Program-made: the position numbers and the translations under genes
The notes under the pieces: generated by a model
Databases searched by the model: none
Told to the model about the DNA's origin: nothing
The model's input: only the letters and a program-made list of their open reading frames with translations
Shown here: in pieces, positions 1-14,289 of the stretch
How the letters are laid out: each line of letters opens with the position of its first letter
Position numbering within the stretch: position 1 is the first letter of the stretch
Origin: Tremella fuciformis
Lineage: Eukaryota; Basidiomycota; Tremellomycetes; Tremellales; Tremellaceae
Length of the DNA stretch: 64,000 nt
Reading direction: 5' to 3'
NCBI GenBank assembly: GCA_032768795.1
Contig: CP136495.1
Span: 994,501-1,058,500 of the forward strand

Positions 1-998
1 GCGGTCGTGGCTCCTTGGTCTGGCTTTCCTCCACGACATCGGCTGCTGACACCGAAGGAGGGTATTTCAGCAAATAGTATAGCCTAACATTAAGCCATGC
101 AGTCAAGTCGGTTCGACTCACACTGTCCAGCCCCCCATAGATCTCGAGAATCAGCCACTCTGAAGTGCGGAAATCATAGCGAGCGGGATAACAAGCTTAC
201 GCTCCACTTAGGAAAACCTTGCTTTGGCAGCGACCGGCGGCGAGGTCGTTGGCGACCACGTCTGTCAAAACCACATGAAGAGCAGCCGGAAGTAGGAGTA
301 AGGAAGGGATGAACGAGTTGACCCTAAGGTAAGCCGATCGCAGCGATGAACGGTTGGGTGGCTCACCCCGAGGATCGACCGTACTGTGGTCATCAGCGCT
401 TGTGGGGACTATAGGAAGATGCCTGCAGCTCACGGAAGGCAGGTCCGGTACGATGAGACGGAAACCGGCTTGCAGGAAATAGCGCATGTGCGGCGCATAC
501 CGTAGACCGTAGTCAGAGAGACCTGAAATTGAGCGCGCCCGTGAAGATGCGGACCCACCATGCACGAGTACGAGGTCCTTTCCCCTACCTCGGCCTCCCT
601 CCGCCCATCCGCCATCAGGCTCCTGAGGCATCTCCCAGATGCTATAAATTATCCATCGGCCTCCGTAGCGACGACCGGAAGCGATCTCTTCGGGGACGAG
701 CTTGACCTCCTCGCTAAACACTATTTCAGTCGAGTCATAGGATTCTCGCAGGGAAGGGAAATCGGAGTCGGGTGGAAGAAAGACTCGACGATAGGAGTGT
801 GTGATGCCCGGATCATTGCTGAGCATCTCGTGCGGTGGGTGAGGCGGCAGCGTGTAGCGCCCAAACGCTGCAAGTCTGTCAGTCCTCCACAGTTCCGGAC
901 CACTTACTTGGATCTTGGACCCTGTAGAGACCAGTCCGCACCAGGAAGGTACGCAGAATCTCCCTGATGAAGCGTGTCAGCCCTTCCTCATCCACCAT
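1..998 (-). CDS. alpha/beta hydrolase (lysophospholipase / monoacylglycerol-lipase-like), C-terminus outside window
   Basis: Spliced gene on the minus strand that runs off the left edge. Proposed start ATG at 998 (MVDEEGLTRF). The first intron (donor gtaagt near 905) joins QDP to TFGRYTLPPH. The second exon carries the oxyanion-side motif LVLVHGG and then AGFRLIVPDLPS. A further junction restores LPSYGRSSG, and the next restores VNSFIPSLLLLPAAL. The nucleophile elbow G-A-S-M-G is itself split by an intron: VFLSGA is joined to SMGGWT by acceptor ctcgag. Order and spacing (HG, then PDLPSxGRS, then GxSxG) are those of the alpha/beta-hydrolase fold, closest to the Hydrolase_4 / monoglyceride-lipase group. 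The likely reaction is hydrolysis of a fatty-acyl ester. The catalytic Asp and His lie beyond the window. An earlier in-frame Met at 1154 exists but would add a low-complexity N-terminus. The substrate is unknown. Confidence 0.8.
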
Positions 999-2071
999 GC
1001 CCGTCACTCGTTGAAAGTAGAGCTCACCACAACGGATTTTGAAGCGGCATGATTGGCAATGTGAGCAAGTCTCACGATCCTGCCTTTTCAGAAGCGGCGA
1101 GTAGATCAAAGAGAAAGAAAGATAGAGAAAGGGAGGAAAGATAACTGGGACCAAGGTAGACGGTTGACGACGTGTATTGGTCGTGTGACCGACCTACAGC
1201 GGGGGGTCGATCATCATGCGTGACCGACCATGCTGACAGCGGCAAGTTACCAGAACCCGAGAGGATGCGTGAGGCGTGTCTTTCGATAATCAATCACAGG
1301 TCTGGACAGCACATATGCATGATGCTCTTGAAACCGGCCGACCTCACCGGGTAAGGAAAAGGGCAGCAAAGACTTGATCGGACACCCGGCTATCCAAGCT
1401 TAATATGCAAGTTTATAGGAAGGCTCCAAAGCGCTCTCTCTCTCTCTTTCTCAATCTCGCAATCAACACAACCCCCTTGGGGGTCAGCCTGCTTCACAAA
1501 CGTCAACTTCCTTCGCCCGTCTGTTCAACGCTCGGATTCTACTACGACAACACACTGGAGCGCAGATCATTCCACCAGCAAAGCACGTGAATGATCAGGT
1601 CGCTGCCACGCAGTCGTCAAGCTCGCCCCCACCTTGGGGCGCTTTCCTTCATTCGACTTTGACCTCCCTTCGCGAGTGCTAGCACCCATTCCTGGGCTTC
1701 TGAACGTCATCTATTCATCAGTAGCAGGCGTTCAAGGAAGATCCTTTCAAGCCTGCTGGCACTATCACTCCTCGCACTGCACTGTCTCAGTCCGACCTTG
1801 GGTCTCGGTGTAAAGGTGAGTTTCGACTTCCATTCGTTTCCCTCGCCCTCTGACTCCCAAATGACTGCTCCTCAGCGTCATACCCCCCAAGAGGCCGTCA
1901 GCTCTCCCTTTCACGGGGAACGTCATTGCCTCTCTCTCTCAGAGCTGCGCCTTCCTCCATATCTGCTCCGCCTTCTCGCGTCGCTATCCCTGCGATCGCC
2001 GTGTGTTGCGCGTCCCCGTCTATAAAGGTCATTGAGCTCTTCTGAGCGCCGTTCTTCCGTCATCTCTCCGA
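999..2071. promoter_or_regulatory. divergent intergenic region, promoter/5' UTR of neutral trehalase
   Basis: No convincing coding segment is seen. It holds a CT-rich tract around 1433-1455, a perfect palindrome CCCCCTTGGGGG (1472-1483) that contains the stress-response-element core CCCCT, and TATAAA at 2021-2026, 46 bp before the proposed trehalase ATG. A gtgagt at 1815 could be the donor of a 5' UTR intron. An STRE-like site would fit a stress-regulated trehalase gene, but the core is short and may be chance. Confidence 0.4.
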
Positions 2072-5000
2072 ATGACACACACGCCATCTCCAAGGATGCC
2101 AGCACAAGCGGATCAAAAGCCCAATGTCAGACCGGATGACTCACTCTATAGGTACGCCACGGGGCTACCCCCACGCGCATCCGCCCGACTGGGTGAAGCC
2201 CGCGCCCACCCTCTCGAAGACTGGTTGAGACCTCGAACTCGTTCAAGAGTCGAACGAGAGTGGTCCGGCTTCCTGCCGCTACCACGACGTCGCTCCGACA
2301 CCACAGTTTACGACTCGCACTCGCACAGAGTAACGCGACGAACCGAGTCTCTACCAGCTATGCCCGAGACACCCGTGCAAAGGGCCAGGGTCCGTGGCGA
2401 GTAGACATGCTGTTCTCAAGCTCACGCTCAGCTGCCTCAGCCTCGTAATCTGCTATTCATCGAGCCTCAGGTGGTCTCCTCAAACCCCCCGTCTCGCCAG
2501 AACTCGCCGTCTGAGGAACACGACCATACGGGCGCAGCGAAAACTCCTAAAGAAGCTCAAGTCAAAAATCCAAACAACGTCGATCTCGGTGCAAACCTGC
2601 GTCGTGGACAGATAGGTCTCCGGGAAACTGAATTGCCGGGAGTGCACGCGGAGCCAGCGGAATACTATGGCGGCGCTGAGCTCACCACCCGTGCTAGGAC
2701 CTTTAGCAGCGTAAGCAGCTCGTTTATCTGGAGGTGATAGCTCATCGGACAGGCTGCTTTTGGAAAGCACCGCCCACCTAGCTTGGAGGGAGAGATCATA
2801 TCAAGAAATCGCCGCCTTTCACATGGTGATCACCCCTCTATCCTTTGGGTCCCATTGCTGAGACGAATAGATGAGACGACGACAACCGCCCCCCGCCGTT
2901 TTCTGATCGATGTAGAAGAGACAATGCGACTAGTCCTTGAACAGGAGGACACCAACCGAGAGTAAGTTCCCGCCTCGTCAGGCAACGGTGACATCTGACA
3001 AAAAAGCTTCCAAATCTCCGTCTACGATTCCGGTCCCAAATTACTCGCTCTCGGTACAGCCAGTTCAAATGCTCACAAGTCGCATGATATCAGAGTGAGG
3101 CTTTCGTGTTTGTAGGCCGAAGCTGACCCGAAAGGGCACGTACATGCTCTCGAACCTGCTGCAAGAACTTGCACTCGCCCGAGATTTCGGTCGCAAGCGC
3201 ATTGTTCTGGATGAAGCTCGCCTAGCGGAAAACCCTGTGGACCGCTTGTCACGCATGATCAAGAATTCTTTCTGGAACGCCCTGACCCGGCGAATCGATG
3301 CCGAGGGCTTGGAGATTGCCTGTGCCGATCCCAAGAACAGACAGAAGGACACAGGAGCTCGAATCTATATTCCCCACGGCGAGCACGAGATGTTTGACCA
3401 TTACCAGAAAATGCAAGTATACAACCCTGGAAATGACAGTCAGTGCCACTGACGCGCAGCGCCGCGCAAAAGCCCAATCTCAAACTCGGTGTGGTGATGC
3501 TCCCGACGCCTTGTGATGAGCCACAGTTTGTCAAAAAGTTGAACGAGCGGCCTGGAATCCTTGCTTTGGCTATGGAGAGGAAGGTTGACCCAATCACGCA
3601 GAACGTCTCTTTGGAGGCGCTGCCATTCGTAGTCCCAGGCGCCAGATTCAATGAAAAGTACGGTTGGGATTCAGTAAGCCGATCTGCGGTCAACCTCAAA
3701 AGAAGAGCTGAATTATACAGTACTTCATGGCTTTGGGTTTGCTAGTCGATGGCAGGATTGATCTCGCGAAGAGTATTGTAGAGCACTGCATCTTCGAGAT
3801 CAAGCATTACAACAAAGTGTTGAATGGCAATAGGTCTTACGTGAGTTTCTACCTCTGTGTGAGAGTCAGCCCCACTGAGGGTAGTATCTGTGTCGCTCGC
3901 AACCTCCATTCTTGACCGATCTTGCACTGCAAATCTTCAATCAATGCGATAGAAGCGAGCTGGAGGCAAACAAAACTTGGCTGAAACGAGCAATTCAAGC
4001 CGCCATCAAAGAATATCACATGTACTGGATGGTCGAACCGGCTCTCGATATCAGGTCGGGTCTATCGCGCTTCCGCCCAAAGGGACTTGGCATTCCTCCT
4101 GAGACGGAAGCGTCTCACTTCACTCACGTTCTGCAACCGTTTGCCGCCAAACTCGGAATATCTGTCAACGAGTTCATCGACGGATATAACGAGGGTCGCA
4201 TTGAGGATCCAGAGCTGGACGAATACTTTCTGCACGATCGTGGGGTGCGCGAATCCGGCCACGATACATCCTATCGTTTGGAGCGCAAGTGTGCTGACTT
4301 GGGGACTGTGGATCTCAACTCTTTGCTCTACAAAGTGAGTTTGCTCCTCGGCTTTCAAGCCTCATTTGACCCAGCAGTATGAGTCGGACATTGCTCAGGC
4401 TATTCAATATGTCTTCGACGATCATCTCGAGCTCGAAGAGGAGTTCGACTTGTCCCCTTGGCCCGTCACTGCAGAGACCTTTTCCGGTCCGCGGCAAAAG
4501 TCTACAGCTCAGCCCATGTCCAGTGCCATCTGGTACGAGAGGGCTGCAAAGAGGAAGGCCATCATGGATGAGCTCTGCTGGAACGATGGAGTGGGAATGT
4601 ACTTCGACTATGACTGCAAAGCGCAACGCATCACTCGGTACGAGTCAGCTACAACCCTGTGGCCGCTGTGGGCGGGCTGTGCATCGGAAGAGCAGGCTTT
4701 GAAACTAGTGTGAGCTTGCTTGTTCTTCTGAGCTATCCTGACGCGAAGCCGCTATGGGCTACCCAAGTTCGAGGTGGCTGGCGGTCTCGTCTCCGGTACC
4801 GAAGAATCACGAGGTGTCATCACTCTCGACCGCCCCAATCGCCAGTGGGACTATCCGTATGGCAAGTACACACGCAGCTCCATCTGACTTTGTGCTTACA
4901 GTGTAGCCTGGCCGCCGCACCAAATCATGGCCTGGGTCGGTCTTGAACGTTATGGCTTTGTAGACGACGCCGCCCGTCTCGCTTACCGTTGGATATACAT

Positions 5001-5586
5001 GTGAGCTGCGCTGATACGGCAATCAGGATTGAAGCTGAAACGCAGGATGACCCTATCATTTGTTGACTTCAATGGTATCGTTCCAGAAAAGTTTGACGCC
5101 GTGGAATTGACTCACATGGTGGACGCTGAATAGTGAGTGACAATGCCTGTACAGAGTTACAGCTCAAATACATGCAGTGGAAACCAAGGCGTCGACTTCA
5201 GATATGTCCCACGCGAGGGCTTCGGCTGGATGAACGGTATGTACTTTTCGTTGCTGAAAGCAAAACGCACGACTGAGTCACAAGCTGCCTACCAAGTGGG
5301 TCTGCAGTGCTTGACAATGGGAATGCGACGTGCAGTGGCAAGCTGTGTCGCCGTGAGTCTCGCGATATTAACATGCCCACCGCTGATCAATAAGCCGTGG
5401 GAGTTCTTCCACCTCCCGCCTCCAGATTTCCCGTCAGCACGTCGTCGTCGAGCCGAACGAGAAGCTCGCGAAGCGGCAGCGGCGGCCTCAGGACAAGGAG
5501 GAGAGCCCAAGCAGTCTTCCCATGCGGAACGTCCGACGTTGGAGCAGACAATGGCGTCTCTTCGCGTCCTAGCAGATAAGAAGTAG
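2072..5586 (+). CDS. NTH1: neutral trehalase (GH37), calcium-binding and PKA-regulated type
   Basis: Hydrolyses cytosolic alpha,alpha-trehalose to two glucoses. Many short introns. The N-terminal region has basic-Ser sites (PRRRSDTT, and RRLSHDET restored by splicing out about 45 nt at 2826-2870), the pattern phosphorylated by cAMP-dependent kinase in fungal neutral trehalases. Next comes the calcium-binding segment [17 protein letters not shown], again completed across a splice. The catalytic domain follows: [12 protein letters not shown], the signature [27 protein letters not shown], then NRQWDYPY joined to WPPHQIMAW. The last junction appears to use a GC donor (GCAAGT, 4862) and changes the usual PYGW to PYAW. 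The protein ends in an Ala/Arg-rich tail after PWEFF, stop at 5586. The start at 2072 is the least certain part: exons between 2140 and 2700 are not fully resolved. Acid trehalase is excluded by the calcium domain and the lack of a signal peptide. Confidence 0.93.
4862..4906 (+). other. probable GC-AG intron in NTH1
   Basis: Splitting after TAT G and rejoining at CC TGG keeps the trehalase signature QWDYPY...WPPHQ in frame. The donor is GCAAGT, the usual form of GC-type donors, and the acceptor is gtgtag. A GT donor four bases upstream (GTATGG) is possible but would replace the conserved Tyr. Confidence 0.5.
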
Positions 5587-6080
5587 GTTTTGATTCACAG
5601 GACAAGGAAGGTGCAAGAGACCCTATACATCATCTGAACAAGAAACGCACGAAAATCGTAGCTTTATGTACATATGCACTGATTCACGCATTTCAAACGC
5701 AACCAAGTGCCACACGCCACGTGGTTTCCAAACCCCGGATGGATTGGACGCGCCAGGACCGCGCCCCACGCGACCAACCCCTGCCAGCATCAACATCCTG
5801 CTGCCTCCTTGCATTCCTCCTCTGCTCATTCAACGGCAAGCTCTTGCGGTATACGAGGTCATCTCGTCGACGCCTGATTTGAAGGCATCTACAGTCGACT
5901 CTTCGTTTCGCCTTGTGAGTGCAACGGCCCTTCCGCAAATTGCGCTCCATCCCGAGCACCCTCCCTTAGCCCGATGGTCAGCGCGCCGCAACACTGTCGG
6001 GCTTCCCATCAACCCAATCTCATCGTGTCTTGCTGACCAGCGCCCACAGTAGCAGCAGAACCGCCTGAATATTCTGCGCC
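5587..6080. promoter_or_regulatory. trehalase 3' UTR and alpha-tubulin promoter
   Basis: Tandem genes with 494 bp between stop and next ATG. The second half is pyrimidine-rich (around 5800-5830). No TATA box or coding segment recognised. Confidence 0.3.
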
Positions 6081-8080
<2,000 letters not shown>

Positions 8081-8683
8081 AGGTCACGAATGGTTTGAGC
8101 AAATGACACTTTCTCCTCTCGATGAGTTTCTCCCACGTATGCTTAATGAGTCGTCCTCTTTCTTCCCCCTCCTTGTCTAGCGAGCCCATGAATGACTTCT
8201 GATCTTTCTGAAACCTGCGTGCGGGCAGCGGCGAACTCCGCCATGACCCCCTTTCCCCGGGCCCGGCGCGAGCAACCCACGTTATCATGATGCACACTTG
8301 GAGGTCATTCTTCCCCGAGTCGTTGCTCGATTTTCAGCAGCAGATTCCAGTTCACGGACGCGAAGGCTCTCTTCGATGCCAGGTTCTTCGAGACCAGCTC
8401 GCATATTGTAGTCCGCTGGTGTCTCGTATGAGCTTGAGCTGCATCCGACACCCTTCAATCCGAGTGGCTATCCGCACAAGCCCTATTCGAGTGTGACACT
8501 CGACACCTGTGCACACGCAGCGAACAGGCGTCTGCAGTCTGTGGAACAGAGGGATGTTGACACCGGGTGAGTCGATCAGCGTCTTATATCTTCCCACCGG
8601 TGTCTGATGCGCAGCGGAACATTGAGCTGTATGTCCGTTCATATTATCTTGAAGAGCGCGGGACTTTCTGGTCAGGCGCCAAG
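8081..8683. promoter_or_regulatory. intergenic region with a likely 5' UTR intron of the downstream kinase
   Basis: Promoter space between TUB1 and the kinase gene. A gtgagt donor at 8567 and gcgcag acceptor ending at 8614 fit a 48-nt leader intron. Splicing would create a 7-codon upstream ORF starting near 8554. No coding gene supported on either strand. Confidence 0.35.
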
Positions 8684-11600
8684 ATGGGGTCGTCAACAGT
8701 CCCAGCCAACTCCCATCTCCAGCCAATAGCGGATTTAGATACACAGCAAATCGAGCTGCGGAGAGATCCATCTCGTACATCTCATCATTCTGGTAGGGTA
8801 CCCTCGCCCAAGCCGACCGGAGATATCTCATATCGACTCGCTCAGTCGTCAGCCCCAAGCTCGAAATCTGCCAGTGTGATGAGCACGCCCAGGCTGCTTT
8901 CAAGAAGGGGATCGATGAGAGATCGAGCATCTGGATTTCTATCGCGGAGTGATTCAGCTCGCAAAGGGAAAGCTCGCCAAGTGGAAGTTTCTCGCGCCAG
9001 TCCCAGCGAGGACGGGCGTGCGACTATGTCGGAAAGTGGTAGTGCCGAGGTGTGAGTTCGAAGTCTCGACAGTTGCTTATGTCCTCAGTATCGAAACGCC
9101 ACTGTTGCGCTTAGAGAGAGATCCCGAGAGCGGCCGCAAGATGATCAATCAATATCTTGTGCTGCATGAGATAGGACATGGTACCCATGGACGAGTCCGA
9201 CTCGGCCAAGATCTCGCAGCTGGACTCACTGGGGACGATGATGCAGATGTTAACAGCAACGTGGACGGCTCTTACTACGTGGGTCAGCAGGATTTGTCAG
9301 TGCTGAAATCAGGCCATAAAGATAGTTGATCGCGTACCAAAACGGAGACGCCTGGCAGGACTCAATCGTCAAAAAGGTATTCATGGTCGAACAGACGGTG
9401 TCAACCTCATGAACGAAACCGAGTGAGTCGGTCCTACTCACCAGGTCTCATCCTGAATGGAGCGCAGGATTCGGAAGGAGATCGCCATCTTCAAGAAAGT
9501 CAATCACCCTAATGTTGTGCGTATGAAGGAGATCATCGACGATCCCGAGTCCAGCAAGTTATTCATGATACTGGAGTTCTGCGAGGGTGGGGAAGTTCAG
9601 TGGCAGGAGGAAGACGGCAGCCCCGCTCTCACGTTGGCCGAAACGCGGCGGATATTTCGCGACACATTGCTGGGTCTCGAGTATCGTGAGAGGTCCATAG
9701 GGAGCCGAGAATAATTACTCACTCCCTAGTTCACCATCAAGGCATCATTCATCGAGACATCAAGCCAAGCAATCTGCTGTATGCGGGCGACGGAACAGTC
9801 AAAATCTCTGATTTTGGGTGTTCGCACTACTCAGAGGCCCTGAGAACAGCCGCAAATCATGGCCCCGAAGGAGAAGGCTGGGTGGATGATATTGAGTTAG
9901 CGAAGACGGCTGGATCTCCGGCGTTCTTCGCTCCAGAGATGTGCTATTCAGGACTCGAGGATGAGGAACTTGGGCTCCGAAGTCCAAAATTGCAGACTCC
10001 GCCGACCCAGCCATTAGGCAACGAGTTGCCAAATTTCACATTACGCCCCCCTTCCTTTGCCGGAGATGACCCAAAGCCAAGCCGTTCTGAACCCATTGTT
10101 CTGACATCAAGCGGACGGACGCTGCCTCTACGCACGACTGTCAGCAACGACTCTGCAATGTCAAGTCGCCCCATCTCGGACCGCTCTCGGTTGTCTTACA
10201 CTGGGCCCAGACGAGAGCGATTGCCAATCACCAATGCCATCGACGTCTGGGCTTTGGGTGTCACACTATATTGTTTAGCTTTCGGCAAGACACCCTTCGA
10301 CGCCCCTAACGAATACCTGTTAATGCAAGTGATTCCTGCCGCGGAATTTGCTATACCTGCTCGCATGAGCAAAGACCGTCTTTCGACAGGATCCGATGGT
10401 TCTGCAGGTAGTGCGGAGGCGAGCGAATGTCTGGATCTCATATCTCATTTGCTGGAGAAGGATCCGAACAAGCGCTTATCCTTGGACCAGGCAAAGGTGC
10501 GTGGGACTCGTGGAGAACGAAACACTGTCTGACGAGCTGCAGAGACATCCCTTCACTCTTCGTGGCCTCCCTGATCCATCGGGCTGGCTTGCCAAGACAG
10601 ATCCTCACGTGCAGTCCTACGTCACGGTTTCCAGCGACGAGGTTGCCGCTGTTGTCATCAATTCAGGTCGTTTTCGCGATCGCGTCAAGCGGAGCTTCAA
10701 GACGATTTCCAGCAAACTAGGCATATTCGCTCCTAACACCCGCAATCGCAGCCGCAGTATAGGTGATGGAGACACCAGTTCCGGCACCAGCCAAACTGCC
10801 TCGGCCTTGCCCTCGGCTGCTCCTAGCCAGTTGAACCTACAATCGACAGTCACGACAGCCTCTTATAGACCTGATTCGGCGCAATTCATGGGGGAGATAT
10901 CACCATCCGGCAGTCCTATACATCACGGGGGCGGTCTGACTCGCCGACTCTCGATTCTCGGTTCGCGTATTCACGATGCCATGCCATCACCTCGTAGATC
11001 AAATTCTCAGCTAGCTTCCCCTGGACCCAGTGGCCACTCGTTCTCTATTACGGGAACCGAGCTCGCCCATCGGTCCTTCTCCAGTCAATCAAATCAGTCG
11101 GCGCACAAGGGGTTCTTCGTCCACCGACCGGATCCGGCGTCTCTTACCCGACGGATTGCGTCCGGAGATCGTACCGGACCAATTGCTCAAGATGTTGCAA
11201 CCCGATCTCCAAGGCCTGTAACCTCGTCCGGCTCCCTCGACCGCCTCAGATCGCAGGTGGACTCGTCCCCCGAGACCAATCTCCTCCGCCGGCAGAGTGA
11301 TGTCGACGTCCCTGGTCGCAGTCGTTCCGACAGTGTGACCTCGACCCACGCCTTGGGAATTGGGAGTAGATTGGTCCGCTTACTATCTCGTACTAGCAGT
11401 CAGCGATCTCGCTCGCGACATCCCGACCCAGGGGAGGAGGATCTGACTGTCGTTGCAAGCGATCGACCTGTATACCATCAGCCGGTCACCCCACATTCCT
11501 CTGATCCTAACGCCGAGGATGGGTCAGGACGAAGGAGTCTCGATACTTTCGAGTCAAGTTCCTGTTCTTCGAGTCATGGCCTCTCGATCAGTCCTGATCT

Positions 11601-12210
11601 GGTCAGAGGCATGCGCTGGGACACAAGACTTCGCAATCCGCCCTTTCGTCGGGGCTCAAGCCTTAGTGAAGAATATGCTCCCGGAATAGATGGAGAAGAG
11701 GTCGATTGGAACGGGTCGATTTCGGACGACGATCTCGATCCAGCTTCCGCGCGGGTCGGACGTCCGTATGCGAGGGCGCCTAGCAGGCCCTCTGTCGAGA
11801 TCCTCCCGCCCGAACGTCCACATTTACGCTCGTTCTCGACCTCACATGAGCGGCTGATATCTCAGGAAGACTCTACAAAAAGCCCGCTCATCGAGGGCGC
11901 CCTGGGTCTCGGATCGGGACAGGTTGCTCCCACGTCTCGGGACCGACTAGATGATGCTCCGCGCAACGATCGAGTCATGCGAAAGCAGAACTCGCCTTCG
12001 CCATACCGCCCCGGCTTTGCGGATCGATCCCGCGCACCTTTGTCAGCCGTCAACGAGCTTACAACGTCAGCCCAACTGATCAACTTGAACCAAGTCTCTG
12101 CAGATCCAGTCGATGTTCCTGACGATGCCGATGGGGATGAGGGACTGGCATTCTCCATTGGTGGCAAACGACTTCGAAGGGGTTCCGCTGTTGACTTAGC
12201 TTCTCCTTAG
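8684..12210 (+). CDS. Ser/Thr protein kinase of the CaMKK / SNF1-activating (Sak1-Tos3-Elm1, S. pombe Ssp1) group
   Basis: Six exons (about 8684-9051, 9089-9278, 9313-9422, 9468-9685, 9730-10496, 10543-12210) give about 1106 residues. The N-terminus is Ser/Arg-rich. Then come the group-typical KMINQYLVLHEIGHGTHGRV (glycine loop), AIKIVDRVPKRRR (catalytic Lys, restored by splicing) and RIRKEIAIFKKVNHPNV (alpha-C). These are followed by HHQGIIHRDIKPSN, KISDFG, the activation segment KTAGSPAFFAPE and DVWALGVTLYCLAFGKTPF. About 105 residues of Ser/Pro-rich insert lie between the APE motif and DVWALG, longer than usual. The last half (about 550 residues) is disordered, rich in Ser and Arg, and ends with a basic LRRGS motif. 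Family members phosphorylate the activation loop of AMPK/Snf1, which is the likely but unproven role. Start chosen as the first ATG in the open frame after the leader intron. Confidence 0.88.
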
Positions 12211-12500
12211 AAATCGTACAAAGGGCTACATGCACACATGCGCGAGCAAGCTCAAAGCTCAAGCCTCTGAATCGGTGAATTCATCATACACAATACCTAC
12301 AGATATTGACGGGACCCGCTATGGACAATACGAGCGCTACGGATTGTACAAGCGCTATGGACTGTGCTCATAGAAAGGGAAGGTAGCTACGGAGGATATG
12401 ACTGTACTGCACGGCTTGGTAGGATGTCTGTCAGGATGTGCACAACGGGTATACTGTGTAAAGCGCCTGAGCCTAGCTCGCTATATGCTATACGAGTGAT
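12211..12500. other. short intergenic region between convergent genes
   Basis: 3' ends of the kinase (+) and the Bqt4-like gene (-) face each other here. No gene or RNA recognised. Imperfect direct repeats of GCGCTAYGGAYTGT occur around 12330-12365. Confidence 0.3.
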
Positions 12501-13951
12501 CTACATGAGGGAGGAAGCAAATTGAGGAAGCAGCCTGATTCTGTCAGCAGGTGGACTCCATGCCTCCATGACTTTGGTGCTTACGATGCGGCGCCCACAC
12601 CGAGACCGAAAATGAGTGCGCCCAAAGCGAAACGTTTAGCCGTTTGACCCGTGGTGGGCACTTCGACGCGCTTGTTCTTGCGCACAATCCTGTCCTTACT
12701 GTTTGCTGCCCCACCCGAGACGGCCACCCCTTCGTCATTGCCGTTGGCTCGCTTCAACCCACGGCTCCCCTCAGCAACCTCGACACCTTGATCTTCAAGC
12801 GAGTCGCCTACGGCTGCCCGCAGCTGCAGTTCGCGCTTCAAGTCTAGGACCAGTTGTTTCGCCGATTGGATTTCTGCCTCCATATCAACTTTGCTGCTCG
12901 ATGGCGCTGTGACGGTCGTAGTGGCTTCGAGTGTCAGGTGACGGGAGTCGTCGTTCCCCGCAGTTGGGCCAGACGGAACACTGGTCGTTGGGGCGTGGGG
13001 ACTTTGGCGACGGATGCGCTTCGGCGCTGGGGACGCGGCATCTGAAGTCATAGACGGCACAGTGGGCGTCGGACCCTGCGCCGTACGGGGGCCTTTGTGT
13101 GTGCGAGACAACTCATCCGCCGCAGCTTGCGACCTCTGCGATTTTCGATACGCGACATTGGGATCAGGCACGGCACGAGTGAGCGCCTTTTGTTAGTCCG
13201 GTCTCTGCATGAAGGTGAGAGAGACCGTACAGCAACAAGCTCGGCTATCCCGTAGGCGGGAGCCAGATGAATAGCGAGGTGTCGACTGACCCTGATCATT
13301 GAGCTTGCAAACATTCGTCTGAACGTTCATGCTCACCATTGACCGGCCAGTCTGACATCATTGTTACCTCGGCCACCGTTGGTGTTCCGGGTGTCGTACG
13401 AGCTCCGGACCTTGTCGTCAATGGAGCTTCGGGCGACTTTGAGTAAAAGCCTGACCCAATCCATCTCATGCTTTTCCTCGTCCTCAGAAGCTCCAGGAAA
13501 AGCTACCTTGAACATCGTAGTCAGTGAGACGGCGTTGGTATCATAACGACGAAGGATGAAGGCGTGCTGAGATGCCTGCCAATAAGCATTCAAGGGGCGT
13601 GAGATCCGACATACACGAACTGAGATGGGCACTTTGACGCGGCCGACAACGATCTCCTTGCCTTCTCTGACAATGGTTTGGAATTTGACGATAGTGACAT
13701 CTTCCGGCACTGGGGGTATGAGTCGCAGCCAGCTCGTGAACAGCTCTGTACTGACGATTACGCAGATGCTGATTCCTCTTGTCCTCAGGCAAACGAGGGC
13801 GATTGAGGTTCTGCGGCGTGGGGGTCAGATCATATTGACCATGCCCCGTGGCCCCGACCCCTTCGTCGGATCCAGAGTATGGAGGCGGCGGCATGTTCTG
13901 GCCGAAAGTGTCGATGTCCGCGTCAGTGCTCGAGGAATTGACGACCGACAT
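12501..13951 (-). CDS. Bqt4-like inner nuclear membrane protein with APSES/KilA-N-type domain
   Basis: In S. pombe Bqt4 tethers telomeres to the inner nuclear membrane. Start at 13951 (MSVVNSSSTDAD). The spliced N-terminal domain reads LPEDVTIVKFQTIVREGKEI, then HAFILRRYDTNAVSLTTMFK, AFPGASEDEEKHEMDW joined to VRSSYDTRNTNGGRG, VRLAGQWVSRHLAIHLA and YGIAELVA. This is the KilA-N-like fold of the Bqt4 family, without the DNA-binding consensus of Swi6/Mbp1 proteins. A long polar linker and a short coiled segment (EAEIQSAKQLVLDLKREL) follow. At the C-terminus, TAKRFALGALIFGLGVGAAS is a single transmembrane segment. A gtaagc donor right after it could splice to a short tail ending at 12501; without that splice the stop is at 12581. 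The domain order (N-terminal APSES-like, C-terminal anchor) is what identifies the family. Confidence 0.8.
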
Positions 13952-14289
13952 AATATCAGCCCGCTGAATGAATACCTATGTACGGAGAGAGGGGGAGAGA
14001 AGCAAAGAAGCGAGCGGCTTTGATGGTAGCAGCGTACACACGCGACACGCAAATGGGTCCGGTGGCAATTACCGCTTGTGGCAACTCGAGTGCGTGCTCT
14101 CTGCGACATGCCTGGCAACTAATCCCAGTGCACCAGGAACTTTGTAAACATCACATCTAGCCAGCAACTTCTATGATACACATTGCCCACGCTTGCATTC
14201 CAATATATATGGAGGGTGATCGCATCCTTGTTAAGACCTGGCCTTGGCAGCTAGCCATGCAGGCGGAGGAGTGGCACTGTCATGATGGC
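13952..14289. promoter_or_regulatory. upstream region of the Bqt4-like gene, left border of the transposon block
   Basis: No gene seen. Unique-looking sequence ends at 14289, where the first LTR copy begins. Confidence 0.3.

Noticed and set aside
5666..6052. 128-codon plus-strand ORF between trehalase and tubulin
   Set aside because: Proline- and threonine-rich without family features. It lies in the tubulin promoter and leader and ends just before the true ATG.
8352..8930. 192-codon minus-strand ORF opposite the kinase 5' end
   Set aside because: No family motif. It overlaps the spliced, motif-bearing kinase exon on the other strand and is likely a shadow.
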